This document shows positions 27,889 to 41,582 of a DNA stretch of 64,000 nt, one piece after another; within the stretch, counting starts at the first letter, position 1; each line of letters opens with the position of its first letter. This DNA is from Actinacidiphila guanduensis (lineage in GTDB: Bacteria > Actinomycetota > Actinomycetes > Streptomycetales > Streptomycetaceae). The stretch spans positions 62,001-126,000 of the forward strand of contig NZ_FNIE01000006.1 of NCBI RefSeq assembly GCF_900103985.1, written 5' to 3'. Both the position numbers and the translations under genes were made by a program. The notes below the pieces were generated by a model. That model saw only the letters and a program-made list of their open reading frames with translations, did no database searches and had not been told where the DNA came from.

Positions 27889-29460
27889 CTACCCCTGGAC
27901 CTGGCCCAACCAGGCCAGGGTGCGGCGCACTTCGACCGGGAAGGGGTGGTGGGGCCCGCGCACCCGCTCGGCGTCGTAGAGCAGCCGGGTGAGCACGTCC
28001 CGCGCGGCCCGGCGGTCGCCAACCGACAGCAGCAGGTGGCCGATGCGGCGCCGGATGTCCAGCGGCGGGCCGGGGTCGGCGGCCGCCCAGCGCTCGAAGT
28101 ACGGCAGCAGCACCCGGTACTCCGACAGGGCCGCGCCGGCCTCGCCGAGCTGCTCCAGGCACTGGGCGGCCTCGTAGCGGTACTGCAGCGCCTGGCGGTC
28201 GGCGCCGCCGTACTGCGAGGCGAACTCGTCCGACAGTCGCCGCAGTTCGGGCAGCGCCCGGCGGTACTGGCCGTCCTCCATCAGCGTCGCCGCGTACTGC
28301 TTGCGCAAGGAGCGCAGCACCGGGGAGTGCTCGCCGTGCTTCTCGGCGGCGGCCGGCAGGATCGCGCCCAGCATGTCGACGGCCTGGGTGATGCGGCCGG
28401 CGTCCAGCAGCCGCCTGACCTCGTCGATCGCGGCGGCGAGGTCGGGGCCCGCGGAGGCGGCCGGGACGGCGGCCACGGGTGGCACGGCCGGCGGACGGAT
28501 GGGCGGGTGCGCCGGCGGCGCGGGGACGGCCGGGTGCGCAAAGCGGTCCGGCCACGGCGCCTGGGGGCGCAGGAAGGGCCGGGTGGGGTCCATCGGGCCG
28601 CCCGGCGCGGGGCGCGCGGCCCCGCCGTCCGGCAGCAGGGCGACCAGCTCCCCGAAGACCTCGTGGGCGCTGTCGGGCCGGTGCTGCGGGTCCTTGGCGA
28701 GCAGCCGCAGCACCAGGGACTCCAGCCGCTCGGGCACCTCGGCGCGCAGGGTGCGCAAGGGGGCGGGCGCCTCGTACAGGTGGCGGTGGAGCACGCCGAG
28801 CGCGGTGGAGCCGGCGAACGGAACCTGGCCGCTGAGCAGTTCGTGCAGCAGGACGCCGAGCGCGTACAGGTCGGTGCGCGGACCTACGGCGCCGCCCATG
28901 GCCTGCTCGGGCGCCATGTAGGCGGGGCTGCCGATGGGCGAGCCGGTGTGCGTCAGCCGGGTGGTGTCGGTGTCCATCACGGAGGCAACACCGAGGTCGA
29001 GCACGGTGACGCTGCCGTCGGTCCTGACCATCACGTTGCGCGGCTTGAGGTCGCGGTGGACGATCGGCACCGCGTGCACCGCGCACAGCGCCGCGCACAA
29101 CTGGGCCGCCACCGCGACCGCCCAGGGCCACGGGTAGGGGTCGTGCTCGGCGAGGTGGTCGCTCAGGTCGGCGCCCTCGACGTACTGCATGACGAGGTAG
29201 AGCTCCTCGCCGTCGGCGCCCGCGTCGTGCACGGTGACCAGGCCGGGGTGGTCCACCTGGGCGGTGACGCGGCATTCGCGGTCGAAGCGGCGGCGCAGCT
29301 CCTCGGCGTCCTCGCCCGCGGCCACCTTGTCCGGGCGCAGCAGCTTGACGGCGACCCTGCGGTCGAGCCTGCGGTCGTAGGCGGTCCACACCTGGCCCAT
29401 GCCGCCCTGGCCGATGACGGTGGCCAGCTCGTACCGCCCCGCGACGAGGCGACCGCTCAT
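27889..29460 (-). CDS. Serine/threonine protein kinase with C-terminal TPR-like region
   Basis: 523-aa Hanks-type kinase, apparently soluble. Gly-rich loop GQGGMGQVW (17-25), ATP lysine Lys39, catalytic HRDLKPRN with Asp137, and the metal motif as DLG (155-157) instead of DFG, a common actinobacterial variant. The activation segment is GSPIGSPAYMAPEQ. A Pro-rich linker (about 285-335) leads to a helical domain (about 345-520) with TPR-like units (ALPELRRLSDEF, AAQCLEQLGEAGAAL). There is no transmembrane or PASTA segment, so the signal is sensed inside the cell. The ATG overlaps the stop of the membrane-protein gene by 4 nt (ATGA), so the two should act together. Confidence 0.92.
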   Translation of the reverse strand: MSGRLVAGRYELATVIGQGGMGQVWTAYDRRLDRRVAVKLLRPDKVAAGEDAEELRRRFDRECRVTAQVDHPGLVTVHDAGADGEELYLVMQYVEGADLSDHLAEHDPYPWPWAVAVAAQLCAALCAVHAVPIVHRDLKPRNVMVRTDGSVTVLDLGVASVMDTDTTRLTHTGSPIGSPAYMAPEQAMGGAVGPRTDLYALGVLLHELLSGQVPFAGSTALGVLHRHLYEAPAPLRTLRAEVPERLESLVLRLLAKDPQHRPDSAHEVFGELVALLPDGGAARPAPGGPMDPTRPFLRPQAPWPDRFAHPAVPAPPAHPPIRPPAVPPVAAVPAASAGPDLAAAIDEVRRLLDAGRITQAVDMLGAILPAAAEKHGEHSPVLRSLRKQYAATLMEDGQYRRALPELRRLSDEFASQYGGADRQALQYRYEAAQCLEQLGEAGAALSEYRVLLPYFERWAAADPGPPLDIRRRIGHLLLSVGDRRAARDVLTRLLYDAERVRGPHHPFPVEVRRTLAWLGQVQG

Positions 29461-30179
29461 CTGCCGTCCTCCCGGCGGCCCCGGTCGCCCTGATCGCGCT
29501 CCTTGCGCAGGTAGTCGCTCAACTCGTCCAGTTCGGCGCGGACCTGGTCGATCTTGCGCGGCCCGGGCGGCGGGCCGGCCGCCGCACCGGATATCGGCGG
29601 CACGGCGGGCTGCGGCGGCTGGTGGTGCGGCTGCGCCAGGGCGGGACCGGGCACGGGAGTGGCCGGCGTGGCCGGCGTGACCGGACCGGCCACCGGGTAG
29701 CCGCCGTGCGGGTAGCCGGGTTGCGGGCCGATGGGGCCCGCGCTGCCGGTGGCCGGGCCGAGCGGCATACCGAGGCCGGTGGCGTACGGGTTGGCCGCCG
29801 GGTATCCGATGCCGGTGCCGGCCGGGGGCCACGCCTTGCGGCGGTCCGGGCCGCGGCGGCGTATGTCGGCGGCCAGGAAGTAGATCGCGCCGGCGAACAT
29901 GCAGGTGATGATGAGGCCGCCGCCGGTGTTGGCCTGCCAGTCGTTGTCGTCGTCGGAGACCGCGAAGCAGACGAAGGCGATGGCGCCCATGCCCGCGGTG
30001 ACGGCGAGCACCAGCCAGTCGAGGGTGCGGCGGCCGAGCACGGCGAGGTAGAGCATCCCGCCCCAGGCGAGGAAGCCCAGGCTCACAATGGGCAGCACGG
30101 TGAACACCACGCGCAGCAGCACGGCCACCGAGGAGTTGGCGGGCTTGGGCGGCGCCGCCGCCTGACCTGGGCCGTACAT
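29457..30179 (-). CDS. Membrane protein translationally coupled to the kinase
   Basis: 240 aa with about four hydrophobic segments (roughly 17-34, 36-48, 54-74 and 88-104), then a Pro/Gly/Tyr-rich cytoplasmic tail and a charged helix at the end (KIDQVRAELDELSDYLRKERDQ). No catalytic motif. The 4-nt ATGA overlap with the kinase gene suggests a membrane partner, anchor or substrate for the soluble kinase; Ser/Thr residues in the tail could be phosphorylated (inference). Confidence 0.8.
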   Translation of the reverse strand: MYGPGQAAAPPKPANSSVAVLLRVVFTVLPIVSLGFLAWGGMLYLAVLGRRTLDWLVLAVTAGMGAIAFVCFAVSDDDNDWQANTGGGLIITCMFAGAIYFLAADIRRRGPDRRKAWPPAGTGIGYPAANPYATGLGMPLGPATGSAGPIGPQPGYPHGGYPVAGPVTPATPATPVPGPALAQPHHQPPQPAVPPISGAAAGPPPGPRKIDQVRAELDELSDYLRKERDQGDRGRREDGR

Positions 30180-30344
30180 CTCGTGCTCCCCGACGTTCGA
30201 GTCTCATCCGCGGTCTGACAGGTGGTCAGTTCCGTGCCGTCCGCCGCCGCGCGCACGTCCCCGCCCGTGCGCGCCCACCCCTCGACGAACCCACCGCGAG
30301 CGTATCGGCCGCGGGCGACACCCGTCCCCCGCTCTCCCGCCACC

Positions 30345-30353
30345 TGTGGATAA
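30345..30353 (-). other. Solitary DnaA-box-like 9-mer in the 30.2-30.6 kb gap
   Basis: TGTGGATAA is the complement of TTATCCACA, the general DnaA box. It stands alone in the 421-bp divergent gap 30180-30600. That gap also shows a possible -10 (TATCTT, about 45 nt before the DUF2079 start) and nothing else clear. Confidence 0.35.
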
Positions 30354-30600
30354 CTATTTCGGGGCGAACGGTTCCCCGGCGTCCCCGGCCACGGACGGCT
30401 TCGTACGGTGACGTTCGCGTGACGCTGCGCCGACGCCGCTGCGTCCTGGCTCCCGGCCCGTTCCGGGCCTCTTCCTGGCTCCGACGGGCGCGCGGTTACG
30501 GCCACCCGGGGGCCGCGGGCGCCGCGCGGGTCCCGCCGGCACAGCCCCGTCCCGTATCTTTTCCGGCAGACCCCGACCCCGCTGCCGCTGGAGGACGACG

Positions 30601-32160
30601 ATGGAGAGGGCCGAGGCCGTCTTCCCGACACAGGAGTCCAGGGCCGCGGGCGGCACGGGCACCGCACCGCAGGCGGCACCGGGCACGGCGCGGCTGCGGC
30701 TGCCGGGCGCCCGCCTGGACCCCTACCTGCTGGCCCTGGTCTTCTTCGCCGCCTACACGGCGCTGTCGGTGACCCGCTACCGGCAGATGCTCACCATGTC
30801 CTGGGACCTCGGCATCTTCGAGCAGGCGGTCAAGTCCTACGCGCACCTGCACGCGCCCGTCGCGGACCTCAAGGGCCCCGGGTTCAACATCCTGGGCGAC
30901 CACTTCAGCCCCATCACCGCCCTGATCGCCCCCTTCTACCGGGTCTTCCCGACCCCGGTGACGCTCCTGGTGGCGCAGGCGCTGCTCTTCGCGGTGTCGG
31001 TGATCCCGGTCACCAGGGTGGCCGGGCTGCTGCTCGGGCGCGGCCGCGGGCTCGCCATCGGCGTGGCCTACGCGCTGTCCTGGGGCGTGCAGAAGGCGGT
31101 GGAGTTCGACTTCCACGAGATCGCCTTCGCGATGCCGTTGCTCGCCTTCTCCCTGGAGGCGGTGCTGCGCAGGCGGTGGGCGGCCGCGATGTGGTGGGCG
31201 GTGCCGCTGGTCTTCGTCAAGGAGGACATGGGGATCACGGCCGCGGCGATCGGCGTCATCGTCTGGTGGCGCACCCGCGAGCCGCGCCCTTCCAACGCCC
31301 CCGGGGCGGCGGCCGGCGCCGAGGAGCCCGCCGAGGGCGCGGAGGAAGACGCCCAGGAGGGCGAGGCGGCCCGGGAGCCCTCGGACGCCGACCGCTACGG
31401 CCCCTGGGCGGTCGGCCTGGCCGGCTTCGGCGTCGCGGTCTCCGCGCTCGCCTTCGGCGTGATCATCCCGGCCTTCAACAAGACCGGCGGCTACGACTAC
31501 TGGAACAAGCTCAGCGGCGACGGCGCCCCCATGCCGGGCCACATCCCCTTCGCCACCGCCGTGCACACCCTGCTGTGGATCCTGCTGCCGACCAGCGGGC
31601 TGCTCGCCCTGCGCTCGCCGCTGTTCCTGGCCGCCCTGCCCACCATCGGCTGGCGGTTCGTCTCCCACGACGACCACTACTGGGGCACCGACTGGCACTA
31701 CAGCGCGGTGCTGATGCCCGTGGTGGTGCTCGCCTTGGTGGACGCCGCCGCCAACTCCCGCAGGAGTCCGCGGCCGTGGCTGCGCTCCTACGCCTCGGGC
31801 GCGCCGGCCGCCGTCGCGGGGGCGGCGCTCGCCCTGACCCTCACGCTGCCGCTGGCCTCGCTCCAGCACACCGCCACCTACAAGGTGGACGCGCGCACCA
31901 AGGCGGTGGAGAAGGTGCTGGACCAGATCCCGGACGGCGCCACGGTGGAGGCCAACGTCGGCCCGATCAGCCGCCTGGTGCGCCGCACGACCGTCTACTG
32001 GGTGGGCGACACCAAGAACATCACCCCGCAGTACATCGCCCTGGACAACACCTCGGGCTGGGCCGGCGACCCGGTCGCCTACGCCAAGCAGCTGCACCCG
32101 GCGGCGACGTACACACAGGTCGCCGCCGCCCAGGGGTACGTGGTGCTGCGCCGGATGTGA
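30601..32160 (+). CDS. DUF2079 polytopic membrane protein
   Basis: 519 aa with about ten hydrophobic segments. The DUF2079 signature is seen in the first third (MLTMSWDLGIFEQAVKSYAH, LGDHFSPITALIAPFYRVFP) and in the middle (EFDFHEIAFAMPLLAFSLEA, VFVKEDMGI). The architecture and acidic residues in loops resemble GT-C glycosyltransferases, so a lipid-linked sugar transferase is possible but unproven. An acidic Glu/Ala-rich cytoplasmic loop lies at about 235-262. The ATG at 30601 has GGAGG 6 nt upstream. The stop lies 6 bp from the convergent mfd stop. Confidence 0.85.
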   Translation: MERAEAVFPTQESRAAGGTGTAPQAAPGTARLRLPGARLDPYLLALVFFAAYTALSVTRYRQMLTMSWDLGIFEQAVKSYAHLHAPVADLKGPGFNILGDHFSPITALIAPFYRVFPTPVTLLVAQALLFAVSVIPVTRVAGLLLGRGRGLAIGVAYALSWGVQKAVEFDFHEIAFAMPLLAFSLEAVLRRRWAAAMWWAVPLVFVKEDMGITAAAIGVIVWWRTREPRPSNAPGAAAGAEEPAEGAEEDAQEGEAAREPSDADRYGPWAVGLAGFGVAVSALAFGVIIPAFNKTGGYDYWNKLSGDGAPMPGHIPFATAVHTLLWILLPTSGLLALRSPLFLAALPTIGWRFVSHDDHYWGTDWHYSAVLMPVVVLALVDAAANSRRSPRPWLRSYASGAPAAVAGAALALTLTLPLASLQHTATYKVDARTKAVEKVLDQIPDGATVEANVGPISRLVRRTTVYWVGDTKNITPQYIALDNTSGWAGDPVAYAKQLHPAATYTQVAAAQGYVVLRRM

Positions 32161-32166
32161 TCCGCC

Positions 32167-35742
<3,576 letters not shown>

Positions 35743-36007
35743 CAGGATTCCGTCCAGGGAAGAGGCGATGCCGGAGCACGGGGCCGGCGGCGGGGCGACC
35801 GGGCGGCCGCGGCGGCTTTCCGGGGCATCCCGGGCAACGCGAACCGCCCGACACGTCACACGGGCCGGGGTCCCCCCAGCGTACGACGTACCGGTGACAG
35901 GCACCGCCGGACCGCCGTTGCGCGCCCGTACGGCCGGGTACGCGCTGTTACCGTGCCCGCTCCGGGCGCGGGCACCGGCCCGCCCGACCGAGCACCGCGG
36001 AGGAGCC

Positions 36008-37987
36008 TTGCGGCCAGACGTCCGGCACGAGCACGAGGGCAGGCAGCGCCCCAGGGGGCGGCGGGCGCGGACATGGGCGGCGGTGGCCGCCCTCACGGCG
36101 GGGACGCTCGCCTGGTCCGGCACCGCCGCGGCCGCACCGGGCACGAGCGGCCTGCAGCGGGACTTCGCGGCCGCCGCCCGGGAGTTCCACGTGCCGCAGG
36201 GCCTGCTCATGGCGGTCGCCTACCAGCAGAGCCGGTGGGAGGGCCACGACGGGCTGCCCAGCACCACCGGCAACTACGGCGTGATGGGCCTGGTCCACGT
36301 GGACGATGCCGCCCTGCGCGCGGCCGGCGCCCGCCCGCAGGCCCCTGCCTACCGCACCCTGGACGCCGCCGCGGCCCTGATCGGGCAGAGCGCCGCCGCG
36401 CTGCGCGGCGACCCGCGGCAGAACGTGCGCGGGGGCGCCGCCCTGCTGGCGCGCTACGAGCGGCAGCTCGCCGGGCGCCTGCCGGCCGACCCGGGCGCCT
36501 GGTACGGGGCCGTGGCCCGCTTCGGCCAGTCCCCCGACGCGGAGGGTGCCGCCCAGTACGCCGACCGCGTCTACGCCACCTTGCGCGCGGGTATGGCGCG
36601 CACCACCGCGGACGGCCGGCAGGTCACCCTGGCGGCGAACCCCTCGGTGGCACCGCGGACCTCCGCCCTGCGCGCCCTCGCCCTGCCGCACGCGGCGGCC
36701 GAGGCCCGGGCGGCCACCCGCGGCGGGACGGCCGCCTTCGCGCCCGAGTGCCCCTCCGGCCTGGCGTGCGACGTGGTCCCCGCCGCCTACCGGCTCAACG
36801 ACCCCAAGGACAAGGCGAGCTACGGCAACTACGACCTGGCGGACCGGCCGGCGGACGGCAACGCGATCCGCTACATCGTCGTCCACGACACCGAGGGCGG
36901 CTACGCCGGCTCCCTGGCGTCCTTCCAGGACCCCGCCTCGCTGGCCGCGCCGCACTACCTGGTGCGCTCCTCCGACGGCCTGGTGACGCAACTGGTGCCC
37001 ACCAGGGACATCGCCTGGCACGCCGGCAACTACTACGTCAACACGCACGCGATCGGCATCGAGCACGAGGGCTTCGCCATCTCGGGCGCCTCCTGGTACA
37101 CCGAGTCCCTCTACGAGTCCTCCGCCGCCCTGGTGCGCTACCTGGCCGCGCGCTTCGGGGTGCCCCTGGACCGCGCGCACGTGATCGGCCACGACGACGT
37201 GCCGGCCCCGCAGCCCGCGCAGCTGCCCGGCATGCACTGGGACCCGGGCCCCTACTGGGACTGGGCGCACTACCTGGACCTGCTGAGCGCCGCCCCGGCC
37301 GGCAGCCGCACCCCGGTCGTGGGCCGCCCGATCACGATCGACCCGCCTTTCACGCAGGCGAACGAACCCCAGGTGACCGGGTGCGGCACCAAGGTGTGCA
37401 GGTCCCAGCCGGCGAACTTCGTCCCGCTGCGCGCCGCCCCCTCGCCGACGGCCCCGCTGATCGGCGACCCGGTGATGGCAAGTCACCACGGCGCGGACGG
37501 CACCACCGACGCGGCGGACCTGACCGACAAGGCCGAGGCGGGGCAGACCTTCGTGGTGGCCGCCGTCCAGGGCGACTGGACGGCGATCTGGTACGGCGGC
37601 CGCGAGGCGTGGTTCGCCGACCCGGGCGGCGCCAACGCCGTCGTGCCCGCCGGCGGCGGGCTCACCGTCACCCCGGCGGGCGACTCGGCGGTGCCCGTCT
37701 ACGGGCGGGCCTACCCGGAGGCGTCCGCTTACCCCGCGGTGCTCGCCCCCGTCGCCGCCAAGAGCACCCAGGCGGTGGTGCCGCTGGGCTACACGATCCC
37801 GGCCGGGCAGCACTACATGGCGAGCGCGCCCGTGGCGGCGGACTACTTCTACGCCCGGAACATCGACCAGAGCGCGCCCGGCGACGACACCAGGGTGGTG
37901 GGGTCCGCGATGTACTACCCGATCCGCTTCAACCACCGGCTGGGGTTCGTCAAGGCGTCGGACGTGGCGGTGCGGGCGCTGCCCTGA
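36008..37987 (+). CDS. Secreted N-acetylmuramoyl-L-alanine amidase with transglycosylase-like N-terminal domain
   Basis: 659 aa. Signal peptide to about residue 43 (SGTAAAA). A domain at about 47-200 resembles lytic transglycosylases ([34 protein letters not shown]); the Glu78 after the first helix would be the acid. The Amidase_2 domain at 285-425 has [11 protein letters not shown] (Zn ligand His293), [10 protein letters not shown], and MHWDPG with His410/Asp412 as likely further ligands. The C-terminal about 220 residues look SH3-like. It should cleave the peptide-glycan bond of peptidoglycan. The start is TTG at 36008-36010, right after GAGGAG; no ATG/GTG precedes the signal peptide in frame. 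It is divergent from mfd. Confidence 0.85.
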   Translation: MRPDVRHEHEGRQRPRGRRARTWAAVAALTAGTLAWSGTAAAAPGTSGLQRDFAAAAREFHVPQGLLMAVAYQQSRWEGHDGLPSTTGNYGVMGLVHVDDAALRAAGARPQAPAYRTLDAAAALIGQSAAALRGDPRQNVRGGAALLARYERQLAGRLPADPGAWYGAVARFGQSPDAEGAAQYADRVYATLRAGMARTTADGRQVTLAANPSVAPRTSALRALALPHAAAEARAATRGGTAAFAPECPSGLACDVVPAAYRLNDPKDKASYGNYDLADRPADGNAIRYIVVHDTEGGYAGSLASFQDPASLAAPHYLVRSSDGLVTQLVPTRDIAWHAGNYYVNTHAIGIEHEGFAISGASWYTESLYESSAALVRYLAARFGVPLDRAHVIGHDDVPAPQPAQLPGMHWDPGPYWDWAHYLDLLSAAPAGSRTPVVGRPITIDPPFTQANEPQVTGCGTKVCRSQPANFVPLRAAPSPTAPLIGDPVMASHHGADGTTDAADLTDKAEAGQTFVVAAVQGDWTAIWYGGREAWFADPGGANAVVPAGGGLTVTPAGDSAVPVYGRAYPEASAYPAVLAPVAAKSTQAVVPLGYTIPAGQHYMASAPVAADYFYARNIDQSAPGDDTRVVGSAMYYPIRFNHRLGFVKASDVAVRALP

Positions 37988-38111
37988 GCGGGGAGGGAAC
38001 GTGCCCGGTGGGGGCCCGGGGAGGTCTTGGAGGGGCCCTGGGCGGCCCTCCGGGCGCCTTCCGGGGCCTTCCGCAGGTGCTGTTCCCCGCAAGGCTGGCG
38101 CGGCACGCGGA

Positions 38112-38154
38112 CGGCGGCCCCGGCTGCGCGGGCTTCGCGCTGCCGGGGCCGCCG
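38112..38154. terminator. Terminator between amidase and ABC-transporter genes
   Basis: A perfect 13-bp stem, 38112-38124 with 38142-38154 (core CGGCCCCGGC and its complement), lies in the 239-bp convergent gap. Confidence 0.75.
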
Positions 38155-38226
38155 GGGGTGGTGCGGGGCCGGGCCCGTCGTGGGCCCGTCGTAGGCCTCC
38201 TGTGGGCCCGCCGTGGGCCAATACAG

Positions 38227-40797
38227 CTAGTCGGTGGCGATGGCGTTGAGGACGTTCATCCGCGCGGCCCGGAAGGCCGGCAGGAGCGCGGCCAGCAGGC
38301 CGACCACCGCGGAGGCGACGAAGACCACCACGATCGTCGTCCAGGGGATCTGGAGGATGCCCAGGCCCTGGGAGGCCAGCACCCGCTGGGCGGTGGAGCC
38401 CCAGCCGAGGCCGAGGCCCAGGCCCACCACCGCGCCGAAGAGCGCGATGACCACCGACTCCAGCCGGATCATCCGGCGCATCTGGCGGCGCGAGGTGCCG
38501 ATCGCGCGCATCAGGCCGATCTCCCGGGTCCGCTCCACCACCGACAGCGCCAGGGTGTTGACCACGCCGAGCACCGCCACGATGATCGCCAGCGCCAGCA
38601 GCGCGTAGATCATGTAGAGCAGCTGGTTGACCTGATTGCGGATCAGTTTCTTGTAGTCCGCCTGGTTGCGTACGTCGATCTGCGGGTAGTCGTGCGCGGC
38701 CGCCTTCAGGGAGGCGTACGCCTGCGCCGCCTTACCGTCGGATGCCTTGGCGAACATCATGAAGTCGCCGGGCATCCGGTCGGCGGGCAGGTAGCTGCGG
38801 GCGGTGCTGATCGCGGTGAACATGGTGCCGTGCTCGATGGCGGTGTCGTCACTGGTGACTGCGGCGACCTTCAGGTGCGCGGTGCGGCCGCCGACGAAGG
38901 CGACGGTCATGGTGTCGCCGACCTTGACGTGGTTGTCCTTGGCGAAGCCCTCGGGCACCGACATGGCGTCCTTGCCGTAGGCGTCGGAGAGGCGGCCGGA
39001 GACGGTGTCCAGTCGCAGGTCCTCGGGATAGGTCGGGGAGGCGGCGCTGAGCTCGTCCTTGACCTTCTTGCCGGACGGGGTGGTCAGGGTGGCGTTGACG
39101 ATCGTGTAGTCGGTGAAGCGGGCGATGTCACGGGCCGACCTGATCGCCTTGGCAGCGGCCGGGGTGATGGGCTGGTTGCCGTTGCTGCCGACCTGGATGA
39201 TGAAGTCCGCGCCGACGGACTTGTCGAGCTGGTCGTTGGCGGAGGCCACCATGGAGGAGCCGACCACCGACATCCCCGCGACCAGGGCCAGTCCGATCAT
39301 CAGCGCGGAGGCGGTCGCCCCGGTGCGGCGCGGGTTGCGCAGCGCGTTGCGCTCGGCGAGCCGGCCCATGGGTCCGAAGAAGCGCAGGCTGAGGGCGCTG
39401 ACCGCGCGGACCACGACGCCGGCGAGCAGCGGGCCGACGATGACGAAGCCCACCAGGGTGAGCAGCACGCCGAGCCCGAGCAGTCCGCCGCCGGACGCGG
39501 CCTTGTCCGCCTGGGAGGCGCCGACCAGCGCCAGGGCGCCCGCCGCGCACACCAGGATGCCGAGCGCGGCCCTGATCCGGCCGGTGCGGGCGTCGGCCGG
39601 GGTGCCGGCGTCGCGCAGGGCGGCCATCGGGGAGATCCGCCCGGCCCGGCGGGCGGGCACGTAGGCGGAGACCACGGTCACCAGGACGCCGATCGCCAGG
39701 CCGACGAGCGGGGTGGTCGCCTTGATGGTCAGCTCGGAGGTGTCGAGCTTCAAACCGGCCTTGCCCATGAGCTTCATCAGGCCGACGGCCAGGCCGATGC
39801 CGCCGCCGATGCCGGCCACCGAGCCGGTGACGCCGAGCATCACGGCCTCGATCAGCACCGAGCGGTTGACCTGGCGCCTGCTGGAGCCCAGCGCCCGCAT
39901 CAGGCCGATCTCCCTGGTGCGCTGGGCGACCAGCATGGAGAACGTGTTGACGATCAGGAAGATGCCGACCAGGACGGCGATCCCGGCGAAGCCGAGCATC
40001 GCGTACTTCATGAAGTCCAGGAAGCCGCCGAGGTCGTCCTTCTCCTTCTTGGTGGTCTCGGCCGCGGTGTCGACGGTGTAGCCGCGGCCGATGACCGCTT
40101 GGACGTTCGCCTTGAGCTGCGCGTCGGTGACGCCCTTGGCGGCGGTCAGGCCGAAGCCGGTGTAGGCGTCGGTGCGGCCGAGCAGCTTGGCCTGCGCGGT
40201 GGGGGTGTCCACGTACACCACGGCGGCGCCGGGGTTGGTGGACTTGAAGGTGACGATGCCGGTCAGGGTGACGCGGAAGTCGCCCGGCTGGGCGATGACC
40301 CGCAGGGTGTCGCCGAGCTTGAGGTGCTTGGCCTTGGCGGTGTCGGCGTCGATCACCGCGTCGTCGGGGCCCTGGGGCAGGTGGCCCGAGGTGAGGCCGA
40401 CGGCCTTGGTCTCGGTGGCGTCCCAGTTGCTGACGATGGTCGGTGCGCCCGAGGACGGGCTGATCCTGTCGTTGTGCGCGTCGGCGACGGTGACGTCCTG
40501 GCTGGTGACGTCGGGCACCGCGGAGGCGACGCCGGGGACGTGGGCGAGCGTGCCCCGCAGGGCGGCCGGCACGGTGTCCGGGATGCCGGTCGCCTGCTCG
40601 TGCTTGACCTCCTTGGCGCTCACGGTGACGTCGGAGGCGGTGTTGCCGAAGAGTTTGTCGAAGGTCGCGGTCATCGTGTCGGTGAAGACGAGGGTGCCGC
40701 AGATGAACGCCACCGACAGCAGGACGGCGACGCCGGAGAGGGCCATGCGGCCCTTGTGCGCGAAGAAGTTGCGCACCGAGGTCTTCATGACGGTCAC
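38227..40797 (-). CDS. ABC transporter permease, MacB/FtsX type
   Basis: 856 aa with two FtsX-like permease halves: an N-terminal membrane segment (MALSGVAVLLSVAFICGTLVF), a periplasmic-type MacB_PCD domain, three helices with the conserved RTREIGLMRALGSSRRQ. The same pattern is repeated in the second half (RTREIGLMRAIGTSRRQ, near the C-terminus). This type couples ATP use to export or to lipoprotein/cell-wall processes. The GTG at 40795-40797 overlaps the ATPase stop by 4 nt with GGGAGG upstream; an ATG 9 nt downstream is an alternative. The substrate is unknown. Confidence 0.9.
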   Translation of the reverse strand: MTVMKTSVRNFFAHKGRMALSGVAVLLSVAFICGTLVFTDTMTATFDKLFGNTASDVTVSAKEVKHEQATGIPDTVPAALRGTLAHVPGVASAVPDVTSQDVTVADAHNDRISPSSGAPTIVSNWDATETKAVGLTSGHLPQGPDDAVIDADTAKAKHLKLGDTLRVIAQPGDFRVTLTGIVTFKSTNPGAAVVYVDTPTAQAKLLGRTDAYTGFGLTAAKGVTDAQLKANVQAVIGRGYTVDTAAETTKKEKDDLGGFLDFMKYAMLGFAGIAVLVGIFLIVNTFSMLVAQRTREIGLMRALGSSRRQVNRSVLIEAVMLGVTGSVAGIGGGIGLAVGLMKLMGKAGLKLDTSELTIKATTPLVGLAIGVLVTVVSAYVPARRAGRISPMAALRDAGTPADARTGRIRAALGILVCAAGALALVGASQADKAASGGGLLGLGVLLTLVGFVIVGPLLAGVVVRAVSALSLRFFGPMGRLAERNALRNPRRTGATASALMIGLALVAGMSVVGSSMVASANDQLDKSVGADFIIQVGSNGNQPITPAAAKAIRSARDIARFTDYTIVNATLTTPSGKKVKDELSAASPTYPEDLRLDTVSGRLSDAYGKDAMSVPEGFAKDNHVKVGDTMTVAFVGGRTAHLKVAAVTSDDTAIEHGTMFTAISTARSYLPADRMPGDFMMFAKASDGKAAQAYASLKAAAHDYPQIDVRNQADYKKLIRNQVNQLLYMIYALLALAIIVAVLGVVNTLALSVVERTREIGLMRAIGTSRRQMRRMIRLESVVIALFGAVVGLGLGLGWGSTAQRVLASQGLGILQIPWTTIVVVFVASAVVGLLAALLPAFRAARMNVLNAIATD

Positions 40798-41582
40798 GAC
40801 GTCCTCCCGCGGCCGTCGAAGGACTTCATGCGCTCCAGCACGGTCTCGGCGGTGGGGTCGGCCATGTCGTCGACGATGCGGCCGTCGGCGAGGTAGAGCA
40901 CGCGGTCGGCGTAGGAGGCGGCGACCGGGTCGTGGGTGACCATCACGATGGTCTGGCCGAGTTCGTCCACCGAGCGGCGCAGGAAGCCGAGCACCTCGGC
41001 GCCGGCCCGCGAGTCCAGGTTGCCGGTCGGCTCGTCGCCGAAGATGATCTCGGGCCGCGCGGCCAGGGCGCGGGCCACGGCGACGCGCTGCTGCTGGCCG
41101 CCGGAGAGCTGGGTGGGGCGGTGCTTGAGCCGGCCGCCGAGGCCGACGGTCTCCACGACGCGGTCCATCCAGTCGCGGTCGACCCTGCGGCCTGCGATGT
41201 CCATCGGAAGGGTGACGTTCTCCGCCGCGTTGAGCGTCGGCAGCAGGTTGAAGGACTGGAAGATGAAGCCGATCTTGTCCCGCCTCAGCCGGGTGAGCTT
41301 CTTGTCCTTCAGCCCGGTGATCTCGGTCCCGCCGATCCAGATGCGGCCCTCGGTGACCGTGTCGAGCCCGGCCAGGCAGTGCATCAGGGTGGACTTGCCC
41401 GAGCCGGAGGGGCCCATGATCGCGGTGAAGCGGCCGCGGACGATGTCCACGTCGACCGCGTCGAGCGCCACCACGCGGGTCTCCCCCGCGCCGTACGCCT
41501 TGGTCACCGAGCGCCCCGCCGCGGCAACGGCCGAACGTTCTCCGCTGCCCCCAGCCGTGGGAACCGTCATAGCCGTCGTCAC
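40794..41582 (-). CDS. ABC transporter ATP-binding protein, LolD/MacB type
   Basis: 262-aa nucleotide-binding subunit for the adjacent FtsX-type permease. Walker A GPSGSGKST, signature LSGGQQQR, Walker B IIFGDEPTG and the LolD-type NLDS motif, followed by the H-loop VTHDP. The 4-nt overlap with the permease ensures equal synthesis. The GTG at 41580-41582 has GGGAGA 8 nt upstream; the frame is open further, but upstream codons lack coding character. A TetR-type regulator gene lies 425 bp upstream on the same strand and may control it. Confidence 0.92.
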   Translation of the reverse strand: MTTAMTVPTAGGSGERSAVAAAGRSVTKAYGAGETRVVALDAVDVDIVRGRFTAIMGPSGSGKSTLMHCLAGLDTVTEGRIWIGGTEITGLKDKKLTRLRRDKIGFIFQSFNLLPTLNAAENVTLPMDIAGRRVDRDWMDRVVETVGLGGRLKHRPTQLSGGQQQRVAVARALAARPEIIFGDEPTGNLDSRAGAEVLGFLRRSVDELGQTIVMVTHDPVAASYADRVLYLADGRIVDDMADPTAETVLERMKSFDGRGRTS

